Source of the DNA: Faecalibacterium sp. An121 | GTDB lineage: Bacteria > Bacillota > Clostridia > Oscillospirales > Ruminococcaceae | NCBI RefSeq assembly: GCF_002160915.1 | Contig: NZ_NFLM01000008.1 | Span: forward strand, 1-64,000 | DNA: 64,000 bases | Direction: 5' to 3' | Part shown: positions 26,680-35,388 of the stretch, piece after piece | Position numbering within the stretch: position 1 is the first letter of the stretch | Layout: the number at the start of each line of letters is the position of its first letter | Notes under the pieces: model-generated | The model's database searches: none | The model's input: only the letters and a program-made list of their open reading frames with translations | Told to the model about the DNA's origin: nothing | Made by a program: the position numbers and the translations under genes

Positions 26680-27761
26680 GCGCCGCCCTCCCGTCTGGCC
26701 TTCTCTCTCACAACGGTGGAAAAATACCCCGCTATCTTTTTCAGGTCCTCGTCCGATTCCTTGGCCACGGCGCCCACCAGGTTTTCCACCAGGGCGCCCT
26801 CGTCCAGCCGGCCGCTGCCGTCCCCGTAGTACCAGGCGCTCATCATGGTCTGATAGTACACCGAGATGGCTTCGGCGGTGCTCATCACGGCGGCAGGCTT
26901 TTCGATCCGCAGTCCCTCTGCCGAGATCCCTTCCCGCAGCTCGTGGTAGGTGGTGGCCAGCAGGCCGGCGGCGTCCTCGTCCAAGGGCGCGTCGATGCCC
27001 GCGGCGGCGGCCAGGGCGCCCACTTCGTTGAGGATGATCCGCTTTTCCAGGGCCACATCCCGCACCGGCTGCACGGTTTCAAAGTTGAAGCGGCGCTTGA
27101 GGGCGCTGGACATCTCGTTGACCCCCTTGTCACGGGTATTGGCGGTGCCGATGACGTTGAACCCCGCCTGGGCAAACAGCAGCCCCTCCTCCCCCAGCTC
27201 GGGGATGTTCAGCACCTTGTCGCTCAGGACGCTGATCAGACAGTCCTGTACTTCGGCAGGGGTGCGGGTGATCTCCTCAAACCGGGTCAGGATGCCCTTT
27301 TCCATCCCCACATAGAGGGGCGCCGGCACCAGGGCCTCCCGGCTGGGGCCTTTGGCCAGCAGCAGCGCATAGTTCCAGCCATATTTGATCATCTCCTCGG
27401 TGGTGCCCGCCGTGCCCTGCACCGTGTTGGTGCTGCACCCGCTGATGGCCGCACTGAGCAGCTCGGACAGCATGGTCTTGGCGGTGCCCGGCTCCCCCAC
27501 CAGCATCAGGCCGCGGTTGCCCGCCAGGGTGATGATGCACCGTTCCACCAGAGCGTCGTTGCCCAGGTATTTTTTCTGGATGGCGATCTTCTGCCCGCCG
27601 CAGTCGAGCGGGGTGCGGCTGCCTAAAATAAAAAGGCGCACGGCCTTGGGAGACAGCAGCCAGTTTTCCGGCTTGCGGTTGTCTTGGTCCCACAGGCGCA
27701 GTGCGTCCAGTTCCTCTTTATAACGCTGTTCCGCCGTAGGGCGCAGGATCGTCTTGTTCAT
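26640..27761 (-). CDS. MoxR-type AAA+ ATPase (YehL-like)
   Basis: A 373-residue AAA+ ATPase. Walker A is GEPGTAKT (residues 89-96), Walker B is RFEEITR with EE in place of DE, sensor 1 is IGTANTRD and the arginine-finger segment is ALKRRFNFE. MoxR proteins act as chaperone-like remodelers with VWA partners. It is the first gene of the operon, 115 bp downstream of a good promoter. I chose ATG 27761 with GAGGTG 6 bp upstream; a GTG three codons earlier is possible but overlaps that site. Confidence 0.9.
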   Translation of the reverse strand: MNKTILRPTAEQRYKEELDALRLWDQDNRKPENWLLSPKAVRLFILGSRTPLDCGGQKIAIQKKYLGNDALVERCIITLAGNRGLMLVGEPGTAKTMLSELLSAAISGCSTNTVQGTAGTTEEMIKYGWNYALLLAKGPSREALVPAPLYVGMEKGILTRFEEITRTPAEVQDCLISVLSDKVLNIPELGEEGLLFAQAGFNVIGTANTRDKGVNEMSSALKRRFNFETVQPVRDVALEKRIILNEVGALAAAAGIDAPLDEDAAGLLATTYHELREGISAEGLRIEKPAAVMSTAEAISVYYQTMMSAWYYGDGSGRLDEGALVENLVGAVAKESDEDLKKIAGYFSTVVREKARREGGAWTRFYEAKSRLK

Positions 27762-27882
27762 ATCGGTCACCTCAGTTCATCTTGACCGAAGGGCCTGCTG
27801 TACAGCCCTCCGGCAGCTTGCACGGAGCTTGGGGTACGTCAAAATACCGGATACACCCCATGGATCGGTTCTATTTTAGGTT
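27762..27882 (-). other. Leader of the MoxR/VWA operon
   Basis: About 115 nt of untranslated leader between the promoter and the moxR-type gene. It contains short self-complementary stretches (GGGGTG...TACCCC and CTGTACAG) but no terminator or riboswitch that I recognise. Confidence 0.4.
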
Positions 27883-27911
27883 ATCATAACATATTTTTCT
27901 GTCTGTTACAA
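27883..27911 (-). promoter_or_regulatory. Promoter of the MoxR/VWA/DUF4132 operon
   Basis: TTGTAA (27906-27911), 17-bp spacer and TATGAT (27883-27888) on the minus strand. No other strong promoter is seen before the five downstream genes, so the 10-kb operon probably depends on it. Confidence 0.8.
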
Positions 27912-28003
27912 TCCGCTTGCGTTATCTTTCCAAAAGCGCCCCGGCCGCCCGGCCTTGCATCCAAGATCCCGCTTTCCAAGCCGGTCCCAAGCGCCTCTTG
28001 CTG

Positions 28004-28033
28004 TTGACAACCTGCCCCGGTTTTTACTATCAT
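28004..28033 (+). promoter_or_regulatory. Candidate promoter of the NADAR gene
   Basis: TTGACA (28004-28009), 18-bp spacer, TATCAT (28028-28033). It would give a leader of about 185 nt. The rest of the 27912-28225 intergenic stretch has no gene that I can support. Confidence 0.6.
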
Positions 28034-28132
28034 AGGATCATACAGGGCAGCATCTTTTCGAAAGCTGCCGCGATGACGCAGTTTGAGGAAATGTACAACT
28101 TTTGAAAAGCAGCACTGGTCAGCGAGATCGCC

Positions 28133-28166
28133 ATTCCAGACTAAAATGCACGTTGTCTGGAATTTT
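28133..28166 (+). promoter_or_regulatory. Hairpin in the NADAR gene leader
   Basis: A perfect 9-bp stem, ATTCCAGAC and GTCTGGAAT, with a 13-nt loop is followed by TTTTA. It resembles a weak terminator or attenuator placed 60 bp before the start codon. Confidence 0.45.
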
Positions 28167-28225
28167 ACGGAGCTGCAAATGTGAAATCGTCACCAAAACC
28201 ACGAAAAGAAATGAGGATGATCCCT

Positions 28226-29083
28226 ATGGCACTGAAACATAAGAAAATCATGCCTCCCCCCTGGCTGGCCTTCCCTGAGATCGAGCGGTACTCCATTGGC
28301 TGGCGGATGGGCTATGGGGAGGATTACATAGACCGGTTCGGCCATTGGCTGGACACCCTCTCGCCGGAGGAGCAGACGGAATACCGCAGCCTCTTTCCCG
28401 AGCCGGTGACCTGGAAAGGCTGGTGGGACGACGACACGGGCGAGGCACTGGAGCACGGCGGTTTCATCGTCCAGGCGTGGCAGCTGGAGGGCCGACCCAG
28501 GTACACCCGCCAGTGGCTCCAGCAGGAGTTTGCCGCCGGACGGCAGCGGGAATTCTGCCTGTTCTGGGGCCATCAGCCCGCCCCTGATGGGAGGATGACG
28601 CAGAGCTGCCTCAGTCAGTGGTGGATGGAGGACTTCCATGCTATGGCTGACGTCTATCTCTGCATGGAGCAGTATATGATGGCGGGCAAAGCCGAACTCT
28701 TTGGTGATGGCGAGATCCGGGAAAAGATCCTGCAATGCAGCGACCCCAAGCAGATCAAGGCCCTGGGCCGCAAGGTGCGGGGCTTTGACCAGAAAGTGTG
28801 GGACCGGTTCAAATACGCCATTGTATTGAACGGCAACTGGTGTAAATTCAGCCAGAACCGCGGCCTGCGGGAGTTCCTCCTCTCCACCGGGGACAGCGTG
28901 CTGGCGGAGGCCAGTCCCTATGACAGCATTTGGGGCATCCGCCTCGCGGCCAGTTCCCCCGAGGCCCGGGACCCGGCAAAGTGGCGGGGGCAGAACCTGC
29001 TGGGCTTTGCACTGATGGAGGTGCGGGACGAGCTGCGCCGGGTGACACAGAATGAAATGCTATGCGATTGGAGTGCGGTATAG
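28226..29083 (+). CDS. NADAR-domain protein
   Basis: A 285-residue protein whose last 175 residues form a NADAR (YbiA-like) domain. Signatures include EQYMMAGKAELFGD near residue 148, the DPKQIKALGRKVRGF segment, LREFLLSTG and WRGQNLLGFALMEVRDEL at the end. NADAR proteins act on ADP-ribose-type substrates; some reverse ADP-ribosylation of guanine next to DarT-type toxins. Residues 1-105 are rich in Trp and acidic residues and look like a separate, unassigned domain. No DarT-like toxin is seen here. The ATG after AATGAGG was chosen over two upstream ATGs. Confidence 0.8.
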   Translation: MALKHKKIMPPPWLAFPEIERYSIGWRMGYGEDYIDRFGHWLDTLSPEEQTEYRSLFPEPVTWKGWWDDDTGEALEHGGFIVQAWQLEGRPRYTRQWLQQEFAAGRQREFCLFWGHQPAPDGRMTQSCLSQWWMEDFHAMADVYLCMEQYMMAGKAELFGDGEIREKILQCSDPKQIKALGRKVRGFDQKVWDRFKYAIVLNGNWCKFSQNRGLREFLLSTGDSVLAEASPYDSIWGIRLAASSPEARDPAKWRGQNLLGFALMEVRDELRRVTQNEMLCDWSAV

Positions 29084-29088
29084 GAATC

Positions 29089-29538
29089 ATGAGACTCTAT
29101 GAACTGGTCAATTTTTACCACATCGACACCGATTTGACCTGCGCCGAAGCTATGTTCCGAGCCTGCAACGAATACTACGGCCTCCATTTGTCCGAGGAGA
29201 CCCGCAAGATGTTCTCGGTAATGGGCATTGGGATGCAGACGGAACAGTCCTGCTGCGGGGCTTTCACCGTGGCAGTGGGGGTCATCGGCCTGATGACCGC
29301 CCGGGAAGGCCAAACCGACGCGGACAATCTAGAGGGATACCGGCTCATCTCAGAACTGACCCTGTTTATGCTGCGTCAGTATGAGACCCTTCAATGCGCC
29401 GGGCTGCAAAGTCTGGAAATTCCAGGCTATAAACGCCCCTGCCACGCCATTGTCCAGGAGCTGGCCAAAAAGCTGGAGGAATTGCTGCCCTCCCAAAACG
29501 GGGCTCCCCCGTCCCGCCCCAGGCGGATGTGTTCCTGA
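29089..29538 (+). CDS. C_GCAxxG_C_C family protein
   Basis: A 149-residue cysteine-containing protein of the C_GCAxxG_C_C family found in anaerobes. Conserved cysteines lie in CAEAMF, SCCGAFTVAVG, CAGL and KRPC. They are assumed to bind a metal centre or take part in redox reactions, but the role is unproven. It begins 5 bp after the NADAR stop and is probably co-transcribed; its TAGGA ribosome-binding site is weak. It faces the rplL terminator. Confidence 0.7.
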   Translation: MRLYELVNFYHIDTDLTCAEAMFRACNEYYGLHLSEETRKMFSVMGIGMQTEQSCCGAFTVAVGVIGLMTAREGQTDADNLEGYRLISELTLFMLRQYETLQCAGLQSLEIPGYKRPCHAIVQELAKKLEELLPSQNGAPPSRPRRMCS

Positions 29539-29597
29539 GAGAAAGAGACGCTGCATGACGGCTGCCTGTGGCGGGCCGATGCAGGCAGGATCATGCG

Positions 29598-29650
29598 CAG
29601 CAAAAAAGCCAGGGGCCTCCCTTGCGGGAAACCCCTGGCTCTTGTTTTGT
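29598..29650. terminator. Bidirectional terminator
   Basis: Arms AGCCAGGGG (29603-29611) and CCCCTGGCT (29628-29636). Toward minus the stem is followed by six T, closing rplJ-rplL; toward plus it is followed by CTTGTTTTGTTG, closing the NADAR unit. Confidence 0.88.
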
Positions 29651-29665
29651 TGTTGAGGCAGAAAC

Positions 29666-30040
29666 TTACTTGATCTCGACCTTAGCGCCGACCTCTTCCA
29701 GCTTCTTCTTGATGTCCTCGGCGTCAGCCTTGGAAGCCTTCTCCTTGATGGCCTTGGGAGCGCCGTCAACGATAGCCTTGGCCTCCTTCAGGCCCAGACC
29801 GGTGATCTCCTTGACGGTCTTGATGACCTGCATCTTGGTAGCGCCCACGTCGGTCAGGATGACGTCGAACTCGGTCTTCTCCTCCTCAGCGGGAGCAGCA
29901 GCGCCGGCAGCGGCAACAGGAGCAGCAGCAACAGCAGAAACGCCGAACTCCTCGCAGTAAGCGTCGATCAGCTCCTTCAGCTCCAGGACGGACAGGCCCT
30001 TGACGGACTCGATAATGGCAGTAATCTTCTCAGAAGCCAT
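29666..30040 (-). CDS. rplL: 50S ribosomal protein L7/L12
   Basis: A 124-residue stalk protein. The N-terminal dimerisation helices ([20 protein letters not shown]) are joined by an Ala/Pro-rich hinge (about residues 36-52) to the C-terminal factor-binding domain ([20 protein letters not shown]...[15 protein letters not shown]). It recruits elongation and initiation factors to the ribosome. It follows rplJ by 79 bp. Unlike the common bacterial order, a terminator and not rpoB comes next. Confidence 0.98.
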   Translation of the reverse strand: MASEKITAIIESVKGLSVLELKELIDAYCEEFGVSAVAAAPVAAAGAAAPAEEEKTEFDVILTDVGATKMQVIKTVKEITGLGLKEAKAIVDGAPKAIKEKASKADAEDIKKKLEEVGAKVEIK

Positions 30041-30119
30041 GGTAGTAACCCTCCAATTTCAATCAAATTTTGTTGCAGTTGTGTCGAAAAACTGTTTGTG
30101 TCAGGCGGCGGCCCTGCCA

Positions 30120-30635
30120 TTAGGCAGCGGGCTCCTCCTGCTTGTCGGCATAAGCCTGCATGGCAACGGCCAGACCGGACAGGGTGCTGGTGAGCGCGCC
30201 TGCGAACATGGACAGCATGCCTTCGCGGCCGGGCAGCTTGGCGATGACGTTGGTCTCAGCAGCGTCCATCACCTTGCCTTCCAGGAAGCCGCCCTTGACG
30301 ACGAACTTCTTGGAGCGGTCGCCGTCCTGGTACTTGCACAGGATGCGGGCAGCAGCCATGGGATCCTCTTCGTTGCCGAAAGCAACGGCAGTGTCGCCGG
30401 TGAACATAGCGGTCAGGCCCTCAAAAGAGGTATCCTTGACGGCCAGGCGCAGCATGGTGTTCTTGACGACCATATACTCAACGCCGGCCTCGCGCAGCTC
30501 CTTGCGCAGCTTGGTGTCGTTCTCGACATTGATGCCGCCGTAAGCGACCACGCAGCCGGAAACCGCATTCTCAAACTTTGCCTTCAGATCAGCGACATAA
30601 GCCTGCTTTTCAGAAAGAATCTTTGCACTGGGCAT
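30120..30635 (-). CDS. rplJ: 50S ribosomal protein L10
   Basis: A 171-residue L10 that anchors L7/L12 dimers to 23S rRNA. The typical opening SAKILSEKQAYVADLKAKF, the YMVVKNTMLRLAV segment and the C-terminal helix binding L12 are present. I set the start at ATG 30635 behind GAGGTG; the longer open frame runs into the leader hairpin. It has its own promoter and leader, separate from rplA upstream. Confidence 0.97.
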   Translation of the reverse strand: MPSAKILSEKQAYVADLKAKFENAVSGCVVAYGGINVENDTKLRKELREAGVEYMVVKNTMLRLAVKDTSFEGLTAMFTGDTAVAFGNEEDPMAAARILCKYQDGDRSKKFVVKGGFLEGKVMDAAETNVIAKLPGREGMLSMFAGALTSTLSGLAVAMQAYADKQEEPAA

Positions 30636-30800
30636 TTCGGTTTCACCTCGTTTCAAAACTACATCGGAAGCCAGAGCCATAGAAAAAGCCTCTCTCCCGC
30701 GCACACAGGCCGAGAGAGAGGCATAAAACTACGTTACGCGTTTCTCGGCAGGCGGATACACTTTACACTGGACTCCAGCGCCTGCTGTCTTAAAAACAGC
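30636..30800 (-). promoter_or_regulatory. Ribosomal protein L10 leader
   Basis: A leader of about 165 nt upstream of rplJ on the minus strand. It ends in a hairpin with arms CCTCTCTC and GAGAGAGG (about 30688-30722) followed by TTTTT, arranged like the attenuator of Firmicutes L10 leaders. Binding of the L10(L12)4 complex to such leaders lowers rplJ-rplL expression. Position and terminator are seen; the binding is from the family. Confidence 0.7.
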
Positions 30801-30806
30801 ATGAAT

Positions 30807-30835
30807 ATTTTACCGCACGGATGCGGCTTTGTCAA
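30807..30835 (-). promoter_or_regulatory. rplJ-rplL promoter
   Basis: TTGACA (30830-30835), 17 bp, TAAAAT (30807-30812) on the minus strand. It lies 27 bp after the rplA stop. Confidence 0.88.
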
Positions 30836-30861
30836 GCGTTTTTCTGAAATATTTCAGAAAA

Positions 30862-31554
<693 letters not shown>

Positions 31555-31608
31555 TGTTTATCCTCCTATGTGGTCTTGCGGGCGCTGCGCCCTCCCACTG
31601 TTTATGTC

Positions 31609-32034
31609 TCAGCCTTCGACTGTGACGCCCATGCTGCGGCAGGTGCCGCGGATCATGCTGCACGCAGCCTCGAGAGAAGCGGCGTTCAGGTCGGGCATCT
31701 TGGTCTTTGCGATCTCTTCGACCTGGGCGGCGGTCAGGGAACCGACCTTTTCCTTGTTGGGCTTGCCGGAAGCGGTGGTCAGACCTGCAGCCTTCTTGAT
31801 CAGAACAGCAGCCGGGGGAGTCTTGGTGATAAAGCTAAAGGAACGGTCAGCATACACGGTGATGACGACGGGGATGATATAGCCCATCTGGTTCTTGGTA
31901 CGCTCGTTGAACTCCTTGGTGAACGCCATGATGTTGACGCCCTTCTGGCCCAGGGCCGGGCCGACAGGAGGAGCCGGGGTTGCCTTGCCGGCCTCGATTT
32001 GCAGCTTGATGTAGCCAGTTACTTTCTGTGCCAT
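31609..32034 (-). CDS. rplK: 50S ribosomal protein L11
   Basis: A 141-residue L11 of the GTPase-associated centre. It starts [20 protein letters not shown] and contains [14 protein letters not shown] and the terminal SMGVTVEG. The start at ATG 32034 follows GGAGG; an upstream extension reads through the nusG-rplK gap and is not protein-like. It follows nusG in the usual order. Confidence 0.98.
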   Translation of the reverse strand: MAQKVTGYIKLQIEAGKATPAPPVGPALGQKGVNIMAFTKEFNERTKNQMGYIIPVVITVYADRSFSFITKTPPAAVLIKKAAGLTTASGKPNKEKVGSLTAAQVEEIAKTKMPDLNAASLEAACSMIRGTCRSMGVTVEG

Positions 32035-32175
32035 GATAAATGCACCTCCAAAAATCTGTGGTGAGTTGCGGCCCGCTGTCTGCGAACCTCCCACGAGCAC
32101 GCCTTTGTCCGGCGCGCTCTATAAGAACCGCACGCGGTCTTACCTTGATGATGATTTGTCTGCTTTCGCGGCTTG

Positions 32176-32706
32176 TTACAGCCGCTCGACCTGGGCGATA
32201 TCCACCTCTGCGGGGGTCTCCCGGCCGAACATGTTGACCTTGAGCTTCACTTTGAAGGTCTCGGTGTTGATCTCCTCTACAACGCCCATAAAGCCTTCCA
32301 GAGGACCGGACGTGATCTGCACGCTGTCTCCCACGGCGAAATCCACCGTCAGGGGCGCTTTGGCTTCCACGCCCATCTTTTCCACTTCTTCGGCGGTCAG
32401 GGGCACCGGCTTGGATGCGGGCCCGACGAATCCGGTGCAGCCGCGGGTATTGCGCACCACATACCAGGTATCGTCGTTCATGACCATCTTGACCAGAACA
32501 TAGCCGGGGAAGAGCTTGCGCTCCACCATCTTTTCCTTGCCGTCCTTGATCTCGGGCACCATTTCGGTGGGCACCTTGATCTCGCAGATCAGATCCTGCA
32601 GGCGGCGGTTCTCCACCATCTTTGCAAGATCGGTCGCCACTTTGTTCTCATAGCCGGAGTAGGTATGGACCACATACCACAAAGCCTCATTGGACTGATC
32701 TTCCAT
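32176..32706 (-). CDS. nusG: Transcription elongation/termination factor NusG
   Basis: A 176-residue NusG. The NGN domain (WYVVHTYSGYENKVATDL...LFPGYVLVKM) binds RNA polymerase; the C-terminal KOW domain (FAVGDSVQITSGPLEGFMG) contacts partner proteins. It follows secE in the conserved secE-nusG-rplK-rplA order. Confidence 0.97.
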   Translation of the reverse strand: MEDQSNEALWYVVHTYSGYENKVATDLAKMVENRRLQDLICEIKVPTEMVPEIKDGKEKMVERKLFPGYVLVKMVMNDDTWYVVRNTRGCTGFVGPASKPVPLTAEEVEKMGVEAKAPLTVDFAVGDSVQITSGPLEGFMGVVEEINTETFKVKLKVNMFGRETPAEVDIAQVERL

Positions 32707-32740
32707 CTATGGTCAGCCTCCGTTTCCATACAAGATTTGG

Positions 32741-32992
32741 TCAGCCTCCGATGACAAGGCCCAGGATCCCGCCAAAAATGGCGTCCAGGATGAACAGCAC
32801 CGCTGCCGCGATGATCACCACCACCAGCACGACGATGGTATTCTTCCTGGTGTCTTCCTTGCTGGGCCACACGACCTTCTTCAGCTCGCTTTTGGTATCG
32901 CGGAAGAACTTGGCCACGCCTGCGGCAAAATTCTTCACGGCGTTCTTAGCTCTGGCCACAAAGCCCGGCTTCTTATCGGTTTTGTCTGCCAT
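32741..32992 (-). CDS. secE: Preprotein translocase subunit SecE
   Basis: An 83-residue single-span SecE. An amphipathic segment with the conserved KKVVWPSKEDTRKNT (about residues 38-52) precedes one transmembrane helix (VVLVVVIIAAAVLFILDAIFG). It clamps SecY in the translocase. The basic N-terminal 30 residues are a typical extension. It lies 15 bp after rpmG. Confidence 0.96.
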   Translation of the reverse strand: MADKTDKKPGFVARAKNAVKNFAAGVAKFFRDTKSELKKVVWPSKEDTRKNTIVVLVVVIIAAAVLFILDAIFGGILGLVIGG

Positions 32993-33007
32993 TGTGCTCC
33001 GCCTTTC

Positions 33008-33157
33008 TTACTTGGTCTCGCGATGGACCGTGTGCTTCTTGCAGAAGCGGCAGTACTTCTTCATCTCCAGGCGGTCAGGGTTGTTTTTCTTGTTCTTCGT
33101 GGTGTTGTAGTTGCGCTGCTTGCACTCGGTGCAGGCCAGAGTGATTTTCACTGTCAT
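33008..33157 (-). CDS. rpmG: 50S ribosomal protein L33
   Basis: A 49-residue L33 of the zinc-binding (C+) type, with two cysteine pairs, CTEC and CRFC. The start at ATG 33157 behind GGAGGTG gives the standard length; the longer frame is leader. It is the first gene of rpmG-secE-nusG-rplK-rplA. Confidence 0.96.
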   Translation of the reverse strand: MTVKITLACTECKQRNYNTTKNKKNNPDRLEMKKYCRFCKKHTVHRETK

Positions 33158-33260
33158 TTGTTGACACCTCCATATATAACGGTTATCGAACCTCCCTCGT
33201 TCGCCGGGCCGGCCCCCGAAAAAGGGGCGCACTGAATAATCCCGCAAAAGAGGTGCTATC

Positions 33261-33289
33261 ATTCTATCACGCTTTGTCCTGCGCGTCAA
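33261..33289 (-). promoter_or_regulatory. rpmG-secE-nusG-rplKA promoter
   Basis: TTGACG (33284-33289), 17 bp, TAGAAT (33261-33266) on the minus strand, giving a leader of about 100 nt. Confidence 0.82.
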
Positions 33290-33374
33290 GCATCAATTTT
33301 GCTTTCTTTTCGATTTTTTATGTTTCATGGCCGGCATTTTGCCTTTGTGTATGGAAACCGGCGCATTTTTATGG

Positions 33375-33380
33375 TATGAT
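33375..33380 (+). promoter_or_regulatory. Extended -10 promoter of ddl
   Basis: TATGAT preceded by TGG, an extended -10 arrangement; the sequence 17 bp upstream (TGGAAA) is a poor -35. Transcription would enter ddl-murI-DUF1934-argS. Confidence 0.6.
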
Positions 33381-33447
33381 TGTCGTAATTATGATTGAAC
33401 GCCCCCGCCCGGGGGCTTAGATCCAATAGAGGGAGTGGCAATCACAT

Positions 33448-34557
33448 ATGAATCACGATGGAACTTCCGCCCAGCGTCCGCTTTGCGTGGCGCTGCTGTT
33501 CGGCGGCCTGTCCAGCGAACACGAGGTCAGCCGGGTATCCGCCGGCACCTTTGCGGACAACATGGACCCGGAGAAATACGATCTGGTCAAGATCGGCATC
33601 ACCAAGGAGGGCCGATGGCTGTACACCGAGGCCACCACCGCCCAGATGGCGGACGGCAGCTGGGAGGACCTGCCCGGCAATATGCCCTGCGCCATCAGCC
33701 CTGACCGGTCGGACCACGGCGCCATCCTGTTCACCCCGGCCGGCCATGTGGAAAAGCTATATATAGATGTAGTGATCCCCGCCCTGCACGGGCTCTGGGG
33801 CGAGGACGGCACCGTCCAGGGCCTGCTGGAGCTGGCAGGCATCCCCTATGTGGGATGCGGCGTGCTGGCCAGCGCCGTCTGCATGGACAAGGCGGTGGCC
33901 AATGCGCTGTTCCAGTTCTACGGCATCCCCCACTGTTCCTGGGCTTCCTACACCCGGGCCGAGCTGCAGGCCGACCCCGCGGGCATCTACGCCTTGCTGG
34001 CAGAGAAATTGGGCTGGCCCATCTTTGTCAAGCCGGCCAACGCCGGCTCCAGCGTGGGGGTAAGCAAGGCTTCCACCCCGGTGGAGCTGGACCAGGCGGT
34101 GCAGCTGGCCCTGCAGAACGACAGCAAAGTGGTGTTCGAGTCCTTTGTAGATGGCCAGGAGGTGGAGTGCGCGGTGATCGGTTCCGAGCCCGCTGCCGCC
34201 ACCCGTCCCGGCGAGATCCTGGCCGGGGCCGAATTCTACACCTACGACGACAAATACAAGAACGGCATCAGCGAGACCGTCATCCCCGCCCGTCTGTCCG
34301 AGGCCAAACTGGACGAGGTGCGCGACTGGGCCGCCAGGGCCTATACCGCCCTGGGCTGCCAGGGCCTGGCCCGCTGCGATTTCTTTGTGGAGCGCGGCAC
34401 CGGCCGGGTGCTCATCAACGAGATCAACACCCTGCCCGGCTTCACCCCCATCAGCATGTACCCCAAGCTGATGGAGCACGAGGGCACCCCTGTGCCCCAG
34501 CTGATCGACCGACTGATCGCCCTGGCGATGGAAAGGCCGGTGGCCCGCCATGGATAA
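33448..34557 (+). CDS. ddl: D-alanine--D-alanine ligase
   Basis: An ATP-grasp ligase of 369 residues that joins two D-Ala for peptidoglycan. The N-terminal LLFGGLSSEHEVS, the ATP-grasp segment PIFVKPANAGSSVGVSK and the metal-binding INEINTLPGFTPISMYP are intact. It overlaps murI by 8 bp, linking D-Ala-D-Ala and D-Glu supply in one transcript. The variant residues deciding D-Lac or D-Ala preference cannot be judged by eye. Confidence 0.96.
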   Translation: MNHDGTSAQRPLCVALLFGGLSSEHEVSRVSAGTFADNMDPEKYDLVKIGITKEGRWLYTEATTAQMADGSWEDLPGNMPCAISPDRSDHGAILFTPAGHVEKLYIDVVIPALHGLWGEDGTVQGLLELAGIPYVGCGVLASAVCMDKAVANALFQFYGIPHCSWASYTRAELQADPAGIYALLAEKLGWPIFVKPANAGSSVGVSKASTPVELDQAVQLALQNDSKVVFESFVDGQEVECAVIGSEPAAATRPGEILAGAEFYTYDDKYKNGISETVIPARLSEAKLDEVRDWAARAYTALGCQGLARCDFFVERGTGRVLINEINTLPGFTPISMYPKLMEHEGTPVPQLIDRLIALAMERPVARHG

Positions 34558-35374
34558 CCGCCCCATCGGCGTCTTTGACAGCGGCCTGGGCGGCCTGACC
34601 GGGGTGCGGGAGCTGCGCAGGCAGCTGCCCGGGGAGGACATCGTCTACTTTGGGGACACCGGCCGGGTGCCCTACGGCAGCCGCAGCCATGAGACCATCC
34701 TGCAATACGCCCGCCAGGACATCGCTTTTCTGCTGTCCCGGAACGTCAAGTGCATCATGGCCGCCTGCGGCACGGTGTCCAGCACCTATCCCACCGAGGA
34801 GGCCGCCCGGCTGCCGGTGCCCTACATGGGGGTGGTGAACGCGGCGGCCCGGCGGGCGGCCCGCGCCACCCGCAGCCGCAAGATCGGGGTCATCGGCACC
34901 TCCGCCACCATCCGCTCCCACAGCTATGAGCTGACACTGCGCCGGCTGGTGCCGGGGGCCGAGATCACCGCCAAAGCCTGCCCCCTGTTCGTGTCTTTGG
35001 TGGAGAACGGCTATGTGGACGGCGCGCCGCCCCAGATGCAGCAGGTGACCCGGCTGGTGATCGGCCAGTACCTGGAGGAAGTGCGGGCCGCCGGCATCGA
35101 TACCCTGATCCTGGGCTGCACCCACTATCCCCTGCTGGCCGGCATGATCGGCGACTATATGGGCCCCGGCGTCACCCTCATCGACCCGGGCCGGGCCGCC
35201 GCCGACGACCTGGGCCAGCTGCTGAGCAGCAAGGGCCTGCGGGCCAACCGCCAACAGGGACAGACCCACTTTTTCGTCAGCGATGTGCCCGACAGCTTTA
35301 TCCAGACGGCAGACCTGTTCCTGGGGGAATACCGGGGCGGCACCGCCGAGCAGATCTGCATCGACCAATACTGA
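34550..35374 (+). CDS. murI: Glutamate racemase
   Basis: A 274-residue racemase that makes D-glutamate for the wall. It opens FDSGLGGLTGVRELRRQLPG and has YFGDTGRVPYG and the second catalytic cysteine in LILGCTHYP. The first cysteine is kept, but its surrounding ACNTA motif reads ACGTVSS, with Gly for the usual Asn. The rest is standard. It sits between ddl and a DUF1934 gene. Confidence 0.93.
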   Translation: MDNRPIGVFDSGLGGLTGVRELRRQLPGEDIVYFGDTGRVPYGSRSHETILQYARQDIAFLLSRNVKCIMAACGTVSSTYPTEEAARLPVPYMGVVNAAARRAARATRSRKIGVIGTSATIRSHSYELTLRRLVPGAEITAKACPLFVSLVENGYVDGAPPQMQQVTRLVIGQYLEEVRAAGIDTLILGCTHYPLLAGMIGDYMGPGVTLIDPGRAAADDLGQLLSSKGLRANRQQGQTHFFVSDVPDSFIQTADLFLGEYRGGTAEQICIDQY

Positions 35375-35388
35375 GGATATCAAAGACT

